A stretch of 64,000 bases of DNA from Propionigenium maris DSM 9537 (GTDB lineage Bacteria > Fusobacteriota > Fusobacteriia > Fusobacteriales > Fusobacteriaceae): positions 1 through 64,000 of the forward strand of contig NZ_BSDY01000005.1 of the NCBI RefSeq assembly GCF_027925155.1. Direction: 5' to 3'. A program made the position numbers and the translations under genes. The notes below the pieces were generated by a model that saw only the letters and a program-made list of their open reading frames with translations, was not told where the DNA came from and searched no databases. Each line of letters opens with the position of its first letter. Position 1 is the first letter of the stretch. Below are positions 16,092 to 23,557 of the stretch, one piece after another.

Positions 16092-18029
16092 TTATTTAAG
16101 CCAGAGTCTCCTTTGGGAGTTTCTGTCACACCTCATACACCTTCCAGCCTCGGTTATAGCTTCCTCCTGGGTATAGCTCTCTCCTATCTCACAGAAGCTG
16201 CTGCACCTCTCCTGGGCCGCAAGGATCTTCTCCTCTGTAGCCTTCTGATCCCATGTTGTGCAGTCCAGGTTTGTTTCAGGGACCTCTATATCATCCCCGT
16301 CGTAGATCCCCTCTCCTCCCAGGTACCTGTCTATAGTCTGGGCTGCTCTCTTGGCAGCTGCGATGGCTTCTATTGCTGTTCCCGGGCCGCACATATCTCC
16401 CACAGCATAGACCTTTTTCACAGGGGTTTCAAAGAAGTCCTCCTCTATAAACCTTATCTTAGCTGTATCTACACAGTCTATATAGGAGAGATCGGGAACC
16501 TGGCCGATGGCGTAGATGAGGCTGTCTGCTTCCAGCTCCAGGGTCTCCCCTTCATCGTAAACTGGTGCAAATCTGTAGTCATCATCCACTACCGAAAGAC
16601 ACCTCTTTACCTCCACTCCTGTAAGCTGTTCTTCAGCTGATTTAATCCCGTGTACTCCGTATCCGCTTAGGAATTCTACTCCCTCCTGGAGAGCTCCCGC
16701 CTTCTCCTCTAAGCTTGCAGGCATGGAGGTATAGTCTTCCAGGGAGATGACCTTTACATCTGTTGCTCCCAGTCTGAGAGCACTTCTGGCAGCATCCATA
16801 GCCACATCTCCTCCTCCTACAACAAGGACTTTTTTTCCGATCTTCCTTCTTCCCTCTAACTTGATCTCCTTGAGGAGCTTCACAGCTGTTTCCACTCCCT
16901 GAATCTCTGTACCTGGTCCGGCATTCCCCGCATGACACCCTGTGGCCAGGAGGACTGCATCATGCTCCCTACGCAACTGGTTGAGTTGTATATCCTCTCC
17001 TATCCTGATCCCTGTGATGATCTCTACGCCGACCTTTTTTATAAGCTCTACCTCCCTGTCTATACTCTCCTGGGGAAGCCTGTATTCAGGTATTCCCATG
17101 GCAAGCATCCCTCCAATCCTGGATTCAGCTTCATATATGGTCACCCCGTATCCGCTCTTGGCCAGGTAGTAGGCAGCTGTAAGTCCCGCAGGACCCCCTC
17201 CAACAATAGCTACCTTTTTTTCCTTGGGTTCCAATCTCTTCTCGGTATACTCGCTCTCCTCAAGGGCCATCTCAGCAGCATATCTTTTCAGGGCTCTTAC
17301 TCCTACAGTTTCCTCTATCTCTCCCCTTCTGCACCTGTCCTCACATGGTCTGGCACATACCTTTCCGCAGATAAAGGAAAGAGGGTTATTTCTTCTCATG
17401 AGAGCATAGGCCTCCTCATACCTTCCCCTCTTCATGAGCTCCACATATCCCGGAACAAACACCTCTCCTGGACAGGCGTTTATACACTGGGCTACCATGA
17501 GTCCCCTGCAGATACCGTTTCTACACCTCTTCTGAACTATGTGCTCCTCTATCTCTTCTTTGAAGTTCCCCAGGAAGTAGTGGAAGATCTCCCTTGTTCT
17601 CTCCTCTGCAAGGTTTTGGACCCTTCTCTCCTCCAGTTCCATTTTTATCTCCTCCACAGTGAGCCTGTTCCCCTGGCCGTTGGCTATCTTTTCGACTAGC
17701 TCATTCAGCTTTCTTGTAAAGGAGTTATCCAATCTGAGCTCCCTTATAAGGAACCTGGTGAGAAACCTCAGATAATCCACGGGACACATAAGTTCATCCA
17801 AAAAGAGGATCATATCTCCAGTCATATCCTCCTTGTAGAGGCTGAGGGAATTGTTAATCTCTCCCCCTTTAAGACACCTTCCCAGGGGACCTCCAACCTG
17901 TACAAGCTTTAACCTCTTGCTGTCCTTGATTCCCTGGGCGTATTCAGCCAGGATCTCCTTTATAGTTTTTTCAGAGGAGACCTCAAATCTTCCCCTTGTA
18001 TTTACGCTACCCATTACATCTATCCACAT
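16092..18029 (-). CDS. NuoF/GltD-hybrid FAD-dependent NAD(P)H oxidoreductase (copy 2)
   Basis: This 645-residue paralogue of the 13.2-15.2 kb protein has the same layout. The NuoF-like SLBB region holds a degenerate cluster site (DELMCPVDYLRF near residue 78). The Fe-S segment is CRNGICRGLMVAQCINACP and CGKVCARPCEDRC. FAD loop VAIVGGGPAGLTAAYYLA and NAD(P) loop VLVVGGGDVAMDAARSA follow, then the tail CMRCDRNSQRR. It starts two bases after the stop of rdhA-like copy 2, so here the dehalogenase-like gene comes first, the reverse of the other module. It would pass electrons from NAD(P)H to that enzyme. Substrate and cofactor preference cannot be read from sequence alone. Confidence 0.85.
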   Translation of the reverse strand: MWIDVMGSVNTRGRFEVSSEKTIKEILAEYAQGIKDSKRLKLVQVGGPLGRCLKGGEINNSLSLYKEDMTGDMILFLDELMCPVDYLRFLTRFLIRELRLDNSFTRKLNELVEKIANGQGNRLTVEEIKMELEERRVQNLAEERTREIFHYFLGNFKEEIEEHIVQKRCRNGICRGLMVAQCINACPGEVFVPGYVELMKRGRYEEAYALMRRNNPLSFICGKVCARPCEDRCRRGEIEETVGVRALKRYAAEMALEESEYTEKRLEPKEKKVAIVGGGPAGLTAAYYLAKSGYGVTIYEAESRIGGMLAMGIPEYRLPQESIDREVELIKKVGVEIITGIRIGEDIQLNQLRREHDAVLLATGCHAGNAGPGTEIQGVETAVKLLKEIKLEGRRKIGKKVLVVGGGDVAMDAARSALRLGATDVKVISLEDYTSMPASLEEKAGALQEGVEFLSGYGVHGIKSAEEQLTGVEVKRCLSVVDDDYRFAPVYDEGETLELEADSLIYAIGQVPDLSYIDCVDTAKIRFIEEDFFETPVKKVYAVGDMCGPGTAIEAIAAAKRAAQTIDRYLGGEGIYDGDDIEVPETNLDCTTWDQKATEEKILAAQERCSSFCEIGESYTQEEAITEAGRCMRCDRNSQRRLWLK

Positions 18030-18031
18030 AA

Positions 18032-19195
18032 TTATTCACACTCCTTCATCTTCAAGAGTTTTAACTTGTTAATTTTATCCCTTTCTAGGTTATATCTGTA
18101 GTAGTGAGGGAGGGAATCCATACACTTCTCATATCCTATTATACTGAATGGACACACCCTTACACACCTCATGCACTCCTTGGAGGTGGTCATCTGCTCC
18201 AGACATCTGTGGTAATCGGCCTGTCTTTTGAGGGCTCCCCTGAATCTCTTCTCTTCCTTTGGAATTGACCCCCCTGGGCAGGACTTCTGGCACATCCTGC
18301 ATCTGGAACAAAACTCCTCTATATTCCAGTCCCTTGGGTCATCCAGGGGCAGCTCTGCATCTATAAGAAGAGCTACCAGCTTACTCCTTGTTCCCACCTC
18401 TGGGATAATACATATTCCATAGGTGGAGTAGTTTCCCATCCCTGCATTTACTGCGTGGGGCGGAAGTTTTATCTCTCCGTCGAAGGACATCCTTGGAAGG
18501 CACCTGTATCCCTTTGAACGGATGAAATCGGCGATTTTGAGAATGTTTTCTCCCCCCTCCCTGTAGGAGTCGAAGGCCGAGAGAGTCTTTATGTTGTTTG
18601 GGATCCCCTTAACATTCTCAAGGGGCATCTCAGGGGCAAAGATTATTATGGTATCATAGGGAACCAGGTGATCCTTTTCATCGGAGATGTATCTTCTGTC
18701 TACTTTAGTTACACCCATTGCAGGCATATTAAGCTCCCTGGCGTAGCTCTTTATCTCCATCTTCAGCTTTAGGAGGTCCTCCTCCCTCTCCTTGGACACT
18801 TTGGGAACAATCTCCCCAGAAGCCAGCTTGTTCTGAATCTCCTTCCCCTTTTTTATGGACCCCATATAGTGGAAGGGATCTCCCTTTACCTCTGCATGCA
18901 TAGGTCCAAAATACCTTTTAAAACTCTCCTCTGAAGCCATTAACTTTGGATAGGTAGGGTAGGGGTAGAGGGTAGACATCTTGTCGAACTCCCCTATATC
19001 CACGATATTTACATAGGGATTGTTATCTGTAATCTCCTTTCCGTGGTTTTGGGGAGAAAACTTCCAGAGGGAGGTATCTGGATCCCATCTGGTAATAGAG
19101 GTCTCGTGGGCTTCCTCCACCATCTTTGCCTTCTTTTTTCGCCACTTCTTGACGCTATCTGAATATTTAGGAAAATTAATATCTTTTGGATTCAT
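18032..19195 (-). CDS. Reductive dehalogenase-like Fe-S protein (RdhA-like copy 2)
   Basis: The protein has 387 residues from ATG 19195; AAGGAG lies six bases upstream, while ATG 19201 is too close to it and the longer frame to 19258 runs into the operator. It shares with copy 1 the N-terminal SITRWDPDTSLWKFSPQN-type block (RWDP motif) and ADFIRSKGYRCLPR. The Fe-S motifs are CSRCRMCQKSCP (Cys296-306) and Cys331 with CMRCVRVCP (Cys341-348). Tyr211 and Arg270 keep the 59-residue Tyr-Arg spacing. There is no signal peptide. A TetR operator lies about 20 bases upstream of the start, so the gene and its reductase are probably repressed by the divergent TetR protein. Confidence 0.72.
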   Translation of the reverse strand: MNPKDINFPKYSDSVKKWRKKKAKMVEEAHETSITRWDPDTSLWKFSPQNHGKEITDNNPYVNIVDIGEFDKMSTLYPYPTYPKLMASEESFKRYFGPMHAEVKGDPFHYMGSIKKGKEIQNKLASGEIVPKVSKEREEDLLKLKMEIKSYARELNMPAMGVTKVDRRYISDEKDHLVPYDTIIIFAPEMPLENVKGIPNNIKTLSAFDSYREGGENILKIADFIRSKGYRCLPRMSFDGEIKLPPHAVNAGMGNYSTYGICIIPEVGTRSKLVALLIDAELPLDDPRDWNIEEFCSRCRMCQKSCPGGSIPKEEKRFRGALKRQADYHRCLEQMTTSKECMRCVRVCPFSIIGYEKCMDSLPHYYRYNLERDKINKLKLLKMKECE

Positions 19196-19212
19196 ACTCA
19201 TCTCCTTCAACA

Positions 19213-19230
19213 AACTAACATTCGTTAGTT
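19213..19230. promoter_or_regulatory. TetR-type operator O1
   Basis: AACTAAC-attc-GTTAGTT is a perfect 7-bp inverted repeat with a 4-base spacer. It lies just downstream of the expected start point of the minus-strand rdhA-like promoter, a good place for repression. The same half-site recurs at 19287-19302. Confidence 0.8.
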
Positions 19231-19243
19231 TAGTAATTAAAAA

Positions 19244-19272
19244 AATATAAAGTAACAAGGAACAAATTACAA
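19244..19272 (-). promoter_or_regulatory. Sigma70-type promoter of rdhA-like copy 2
   Basis: On the minus strand TTGTAA and TATATT are 17 bases apart. Transcription would start near 19237, between the two operators. Confidence 0.65.
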
Positions 19273-19286
19273 TGTTGGCACATTTT

Positions 19287-19302
19287 ACTAACGTTTGTTA
19301 GC
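19287..19302. promoter_or_regulatory. TetR-type operator O2
   Basis: ACTAAC-gttt-GTTAG repeats the half-sites of O1 with the same 4-base spacer and one lost outer pair. It sits about 110 bases before the tetR start, upstream of the minus-strand -35 box, and may allow autoregulation. Confidence 0.75.
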
Positions 19303-19413
19303 TTTGTGTAATTTTAACCCTTTTCAATTTATTTGTCAATCTGGATTTGCATTTGCAACTTCCATTCTCCCGTGATATATTATGAAAAAAATTACCTGGG
19401 AGTTGAAGATACT

Positions 19414-20028
19414 GTGGTAAATAATGATGAAAATATTAATAGTGAAACAAAGATAAGGATAATGGAGGAATCCCTTTCCCTCTTCTCGGAAAAGGGGTTT
19501 AAGGGAACCTCTGTAAGGGAGATAGCCAAGAGAGTGGGGATAAAGGGGGCGTCCATCTATAACCACTTTAAGTCCAAGGAGGAGATACTGAAGTCTCTCT
19601 TTTCCAAGTATGGTTCCTCCACTCTGAGGGCATCCCTCACAGACGAGGATAACATTCAGTTTTTAGCTGAGAATCCCCAGGAGTTTCCAAAATTTTTGAA
19701 GAAGCAGCTGAGGACGTGGTTTTTAGATAAAAACTGGGGAAAGTTTTTCAAGGTGATCCTCATGGAGATGGTACATAATGAGTCTGCAAAGGAGATCTTC
19801 AGGGAGGAGATGCTTGGAAAGGGGCAGGAGATAACTGATTTCTTCTTTACAGAACTGAAAAAAAGAGGGGCTGTAAAGGAGTATCCAGTTTCTCAGATGG
19901 GGACCCTGATCTTCTCCCCTCTACTCCTGCTAGATATAGAGTTTCTATTGGATGAAGGTGAGGAGGAGACCTTCCTTAAGAGGATGGATGAGCATATTGA
20001 TTTCGTGTGGGACATTCTTAAGAAGTAA
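19414..20028 (+). CDS. TetR/AcrR-family repressor
   Basis: The protein has about 204 residues from GTG 19414, with GGGAG upstream; the frame is open to a TTG at 19333 that lacks a ribosome site. The N-terminal helix-turn-helix is typical: KIRIMEESLSLFSEKGFKGT, then VREIAKRVGIKGASIYNHFK and SKEEILKSLF. The C-terminal half is a ligand-binding helical domain of unknown specificity. It is divergent from rdhA-like copy 2, with two shared inverted repeats between them, so it most likely represses that operon and itself. An aromatic inducer is plausible but not shown. Confidence 0.88.
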   Translation: MVNNDENINSETKIRIMEESLSLFSEKGFKGTSVREIAKRVGIKGASIYNHFKSKEEILKSLFSKYGSSTLRASLTDEDNIQFLAENPQEFPKFLKKQLRTWFLDKNWGKFFKVILMEMVHNESAKEIFREEMLGKGQEITDFFFTELKKRGAVKEYPVSQMGTLIFSPLLLLDIEFLLDEGEEETFLKRMDEHIDFVWDILKK

Positions 20029-20101
20029 GACCTATCCTTTATTGCATGTGTAGAAGTGAAGAGGTGAAGTTTGTTTAATTTAAAAAATTGGAGGTGTCTT
20101 T

Positions 20102-20767
20102 ATGACTGTGGGAGAAATACTCTCTGAACTGGGACTGGAGGAACTGATAGGAACTCCCTTTGAGGATGAGGTTAATATCATTCAGATGATGAGGGGAGAC
20201 CTGGCCTGCTATGAGAGGCTGGAGGAGTTCGATGCCTGTTATGTGATAGAGGGGCATGTCCAGCATATAATCTATACCCCTGAGGGAGGCGAGTTTTACA
20301 GGGATCTCCATGAGGGTGAGCTTACTGGGGTAAACTTCTCCCTCTCTAAAAAGATGTCCCAGGAGCGTTTCCGTCTCTTTGATGTGGATGTGGTGGCTAA
20401 GGAGGATTCCCAGCTTGCCTACCTCCCCTTGGACAGGATTATGGATCTGAAATTTAAAGGGAAGGAGAGGGTGCTCCAGAAACTGATGATGATGGGAGTG
20501 GAGGATCATTTTAAACACTCTAAGTATCTTCTCCTCAAAAATCTATACTCAGATGAGGAATTTTTTATAAGGTATCTGGAGGAGCACAGGGTTATAGATA
20601 TGGGGAGCACCAGGGTGATCTCGGAGCATCTCAATATAAACCTCAGGACCCTTCAGAGGGTTATAAAGAACCTTCAGGATCGGAAGATTATAGAGAGAAC
20701 GGAGGACAGATTTACCCTCAAAGATTCTCAGAAGCTGGAGAGATATAAGAAGAAGTTTGAGAAGTAG
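20102..20767 (+). CDS. CRP/FNR-family transcription regulator (copy 3)
   Basis: The 221-residue protein resembles the other two CRP-like proteins in the island. It has a divergent beta-roll (FDACYVIEGHVQHIIYTPEGGEF) and a C-terminal helix-turn-helix (STRVISEHLNINLRTLQRVIKNLQDRKIIER). It has no FNR N-terminal cysteines. Its start has a clear ribosome site (GGAGG) and it ends in a terminator. It follows tetR by 73 bases and may be co-transcribed with it. The ligand and target are unknown. Confidence 0.83.
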   Translation: MTVGEILSELGLEELIGTPFEDEVNIIQMMRGDLACYERLEEFDACYVIEGHVQHIIYTPEGGEFYRDLHEGELTGVNFSLSKKMSQERFRLFDVDVVAKEDSQLAYLPLDRIMDLKFKGKERVLQKLMMMGVEDHFKHSKYLLLKNLYSDEEFFIRYLEEHRVIDMGSTRVISEHLNINLRTLQRVIKNLQDRKIIERTEDRFTLKDSQKLERYKKKFEK

Positions 20768-20789
20768 AGGCCAAAAGGCCTCTTTTTTT
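20766..20789 (+). terminator. Terminator of the third CRP gene
   Basis: AGAGGCC-aaaa-GGCCTCT is a perfect 7-bp hairpin followed by a T-run. It overlaps the stop codon. Confidence 0.92.
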
Positions 20790-20905
20790 GTAGAAAAATT
20801 TTAGGGCGACTGTTGGCGTGGGGTTTTGAGAAAAACTCCCTTAAAATAAGTATGTGAGGAAAAGCTCTCATGAGCTGAAGCAAGATATTTTAAGGAGGAG
20901 AAGCT

Positions 20906-21397
20906 ATGAAAAACTTTATCGGAACTCAGATGATCTATACCTATGCCAATGGATGGGAGTATGAAATATACATAAAAAATGAGGACACTGTAGACTACAG
21001 AATTCACAGCGGTATGGTTGGAGGAAGATGGGTAAAGGATCAGAAGGTGGATATGGTAAAATTGGTTGAGGGGATCTACAAGGTTTCCTGGACTGAACCT
21101 ACGGGTACAGATGTATGTGTGGACTTCATGATGGATGAGGGGAGGGTACACGGAGTAATCTTCTTCCCAAAGTGGGTAGAGGAGCACCCTGAGATTACAG
21201 TGTGCTATCAAAATGACTACATCGATCTTATGAAAAGCTCAAGGGAAAAGTATGAAACCTACCCCAAGCATGTTGTGACCCACTATGCAGAGATTACCTA
21301 TGTGAAGAATGTTGGGAGGGACAATGAAGAGATAATCTCCCAGGCTACCTATGAGGGGATGACAGATGAGATAAGGAGTGGTTCCTTTTACAGATAG
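20906..21397 (+). CDS. padC: Phenolic acid decarboxylase
   Basis: PadC decarboxylates p-coumaric, caffeic and ferulic acids to vinylphenols without a cofactor, usually as a defence against phenolic acids. The 163-residue lipocalin-fold protein matches the family almost throughout: [72 protein letters not shown] and [11 protein letters not shown]. It is a single-gene unit with its own terminator. No PadR gene is next to it, so a CRP or TetR protein next door may control it. It supports an aromatic-compound role for the island. Confidence 0.97.
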   Translation: MKNFIGTQMIYTYANGWEYEIYIKNEDTVDYRIHSGMVGGRWVKDQKVDMVKLVEGIYKVSWTEPTGTDVCVDFMMDEGRVHGVIFFPKWVEEHPEITVCYQNDYIDLMKSSREKYETYPKHVVTHYAEITYVKNVGRDNEEIISQATYEGMTDEIRSGSFYR

Positions 21398-21435
21398 TGT
21401 AAAGGGACAGCCGGCAGACCCTTTAGCGAAAACGA

Positions 21436-21475
21436 AAGAGGCTATCAAAACGTCGGTTTTGACAGCCTCTTTTTA
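21436..21475. terminator. Terminator between padC and sixA
   Basis: A 15-bp stem AGAGGCTaTCAAAAC / GTTTTGAcAGCCTCT with one mismatch is followed by TTTTTATTT on the plus strand. Base runs on the other side also suit the convergent sixA transcript. Confidence 0.92.
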
Positions 21476-21507
21476 TTTAAATCTTCCATAACCTGCTGGG
21501 TATACTT

Positions 21508-21966
21508 CTAATCATCCACTGTCAATTCAGGGGTGATATACCAGGCAACCTTCCAATCGTCATGGGTCTTTTCTAGACAGATAACTCCAGAATACCTGAC
21601 CTCTACCAGGGTCTCCGAAGAGCTGCCGGTAATGAGGTGGGATATGATTTTTTCTATGTGGGGCAGGTGTCCCACATACATGATATTACCCTTTTTGATC
21701 CCCTGGATAAACTCCTTAGGGTCGTCTAGGGGATTCATTCCCTCTGTGGAATCGACCTTTTTCACAGAAAGTTCCCCTCCGAAGATCTCAGCTGTTTCCC
21801 TGGCCCTTACCTTTCCGCTGTGGATTATCTTCTCCAATTCCAGTCCTGTCTTCTTCATATGGGATGCTACCCTGGAGGTCTCAACTTTTCCCTCTTCGGT
21901 CAGGTGTCTCTTGCCATCCTCTCCTCTATCCCCTGCCTTACCGTGCTGAACCAGATATATCCTCAT
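21508..21966 (-). CDS. sixA: SixA-type phosphohistidine phosphatase
   Basis: The 152-residue histidine-phosphatase-superfamily protein has the N-terminal motif MRIYLVQHGKAGDRGED, a QHG variant of the RHG catalytic site. It also has IHSGKVRARETAEIFGG and VGHLPHIEKIISHLI, which place the second catalytic histidine. SixA removes phosphate from phosphohistidine in proteins such as HPt domains or PTS NPr. It follows the BMP lipoprotein gene by about 60 bases on the same strand. The substrate here is unknown. Confidence 0.85.
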   Translation of the reverse strand: MRIYLVQHGKAGDRGEDGKRHLTEEGKVETSRVASHMKKTGLELEKIIHSGKVRARETAEIFGGELSVKKVDSTEGMNPLDDPKEFIQGIKKGNIMYVGHLPHIEKIISHLITGSSSETLVEVRYSGVICLEKTHDDWKVAWYITPELTVDD

Positions 21967-22026
21967 GCCTTTTCCTCCTCTATATCACCCATAAAAGATA
22001 AAAAATGAAGCTAATTCAGATGGAAT

Positions 22027-23004
22027 CTATTTTCTGTAGTCCTCTACAACTATCTCTCCAGATATGAGCTTTTCCTGGATCTCTCTAAATCTTTTCTCAT
22101 CCCCTATCACACCAAGCTCAAAGGGAGTTTCTGTAATTCTTACCCCTCCGTTTTCAAGGTTCTGCATCTCTATCCCTGCCTCGAAATCTCCACTGAGGAT
22201 GGTGTTTAACTCCCTCTCAGCTACCCTGTCCAGGGACTTTATCATGGAGGTTATTACCGTTCCTGGTTCAAAGCCGTCCTGGTCTGTATCCACACCTATA
22301 GCATAGGTACCCTTCTCCTTGGAAGCCTGGAACACTCCAAGTCCCGTTCCCCCAGCAGCGTGGTAGATAACCTCTACCTCCTGGGTCTCGATCATGGAGG
22401 TGGCTATCTCATATCCTCTTGCAGGGTCGTTGAAGGGGTTGGGTCCCGGTGTATAGCTGCTAACTACCTCTATCTGGGGATCCACATATCTTGCTCCCTC
22501 TGCAAAGCCCTCTCCCATGGCATTTATCATGGGGCTCTGGGCAGCTCCTACAAAGCCTACAGGTCTTCCCTCGGAAACCATAGCAGCAAGAGCCCCTACT
22601 AGGAAACTCCCCTGCTTCTCATGAAATATAAGGGATTTTACATTGGGAAGATCCAGGTTCATATCTATTCCCATAAACTTCTGCTCTGGATACTCCATTG
22701 CTACCTTCTTCAGGGAATCCTCCATAAGGAAGCCTATCCCCACAACTACATCAAAGTTATTTTCTGCAAACTCCCTCAGGTACATCTCATCCTCCGATGG
22801 ATTTGCAGGTTCTACCCTCTTAACTATAACTCCCTGTGCTTCCACAGCTTTTATTCCTTCATTGGTGGAATCGTTGAAGGAGTGGTCTCCCAGACCTCCC
22901 ACGGAAAAAACAACTCCCACTCTTTTCTTGTGCTCCACTGTGTTTTCCTTCTTGCAGGCAGCAAACAGGAGTAAACACACTAATAATACTACTATCTTCT
23001 TCAA
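22027..23004 (-). CDS. BMP/PnrA-family substrate-binding lipoprotein
   Basis: The 325-residue protein has a lipoprotein signal (MKKIVVLLVCLLLFAAC, lipobox with Cys17). The mature part starts KKENTVEHKKRVGVVFSVGGLGDHSFNDS, typical of the basic membrane protein family that binds nucleosides for ABC import. Other family segments are VVGIGFLMEDSL, VGFVGAAQSPMINAMGEGF and IYHAAGGTGLGVFQA. ABC permease and ATPase genes are not in the neighbourhood, so it may serve a transporter encoded elsewhere or act as a receptor. The ligand is inferred from the family only. Confidence 0.88.
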   Translation of the reverse strand: MKKIVVLLVCLLLFAACKKENTVEHKKRVGVVFSVGGLGDHSFNDSTNEGIKAVEAQGVIVKRVEPANPSEDEMYLREFAENNFDVVVGIGFLMEDSLKKVAMEYPEQKFMGIDMNLDLPNVKSLIFHEKQGSFLVGALAAMVSEGRPVGFVGAAQSPMINAMGEGFAEGARYVDPQIEVVSSYTPGPNPFNDPARGYEIATSMIETQEVEVIYHAAGGTGLGVFQASKEKGTYAIGVDTDQDGFEPGTVITSMIKSLDRVAERELNTILSGDFEAGIEMQNLENGGVRITETPFELGVIGDEKRFREIQEKLISGEIVVEDYRK

Positions 23005-23081
23005 CTTCTCATCTCCTCTGATTTTATTTCCTGGAAGATTTTATCACTTTCCCACCATTCATTCAAGGCCAGGGTGCATAC

Positions 23082-23387
23082 TTACTCCTCCCCTCTTCCT
23101 CTGAGGAATAATCTATAGGCCTCCTCTATCTCCTCCTCTAAAAGCTCATCCAGCTCTTGGCCATTGTAGTTATCCAGCAGCTTCTGAAACTCTCTGGAGC
23201 AGACAAACTCCTCTGCCTCGGGGACATAGATATTTTTGGTGACCACATCCACTATCATCCTTTTGAGTTTTTCCTCTGGATCGTTAATTCCAGCACTGGA
23301 GGCGCGGTTGAAGATACCCCTTATAAACTTCCAGTCAACATATAGAAGCAGTATGAGAACAACTACCCCTGTAAGGAGAGCTCTCAT
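23082..23387 (-). CDS. Small membrane-anchored protein of unknown function
   Basis: The 101-residue protein has an N-terminal hydrophobic helix (RALLTGVVVLILLLYVDW) and a charged, acidic, helical remainder ending EEIEEAYRLFLRGRGEE. It precedes the BMP lipoprotein gene by 77 bases on the same strand and is probably co-transcribed. No family is recognised. The frame is supported by a ribosome site (AGGAGG) upstream of the ATG. Confidence 0.6.
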   Translation of the reverse strand: MRALLTGVVVLILLLYVDWKFIRGIFNRASSAGINDPEEKLKRMIVDVVTKNIYVPEAEEFVCSREFQKLLDNYNGQELDELLEEEIEEAYRLFLRGRGEE

Positions 23388-23557
23388 CTAGAATCACCTC
23401 CTATAATTAATCTTCAACCCCATCCTCTAAAACCCTCTTTTTAGAGGGGGGAGGAGTCGAAGGATATGACAATTGCCCTAGCCTTGAATTTCCAGCTTCT
23501 ATTAAGATAGGTTGAGATAAGGGGTGGTCTGCCACCTGAAAGTATGGAGGGATTATT

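Noticed and set aside
11270..20767. FNR-type oxygen sensing for the three CRP-like regulators
   Set aside because: No N-terminal cysteine cluster is present in any of them.
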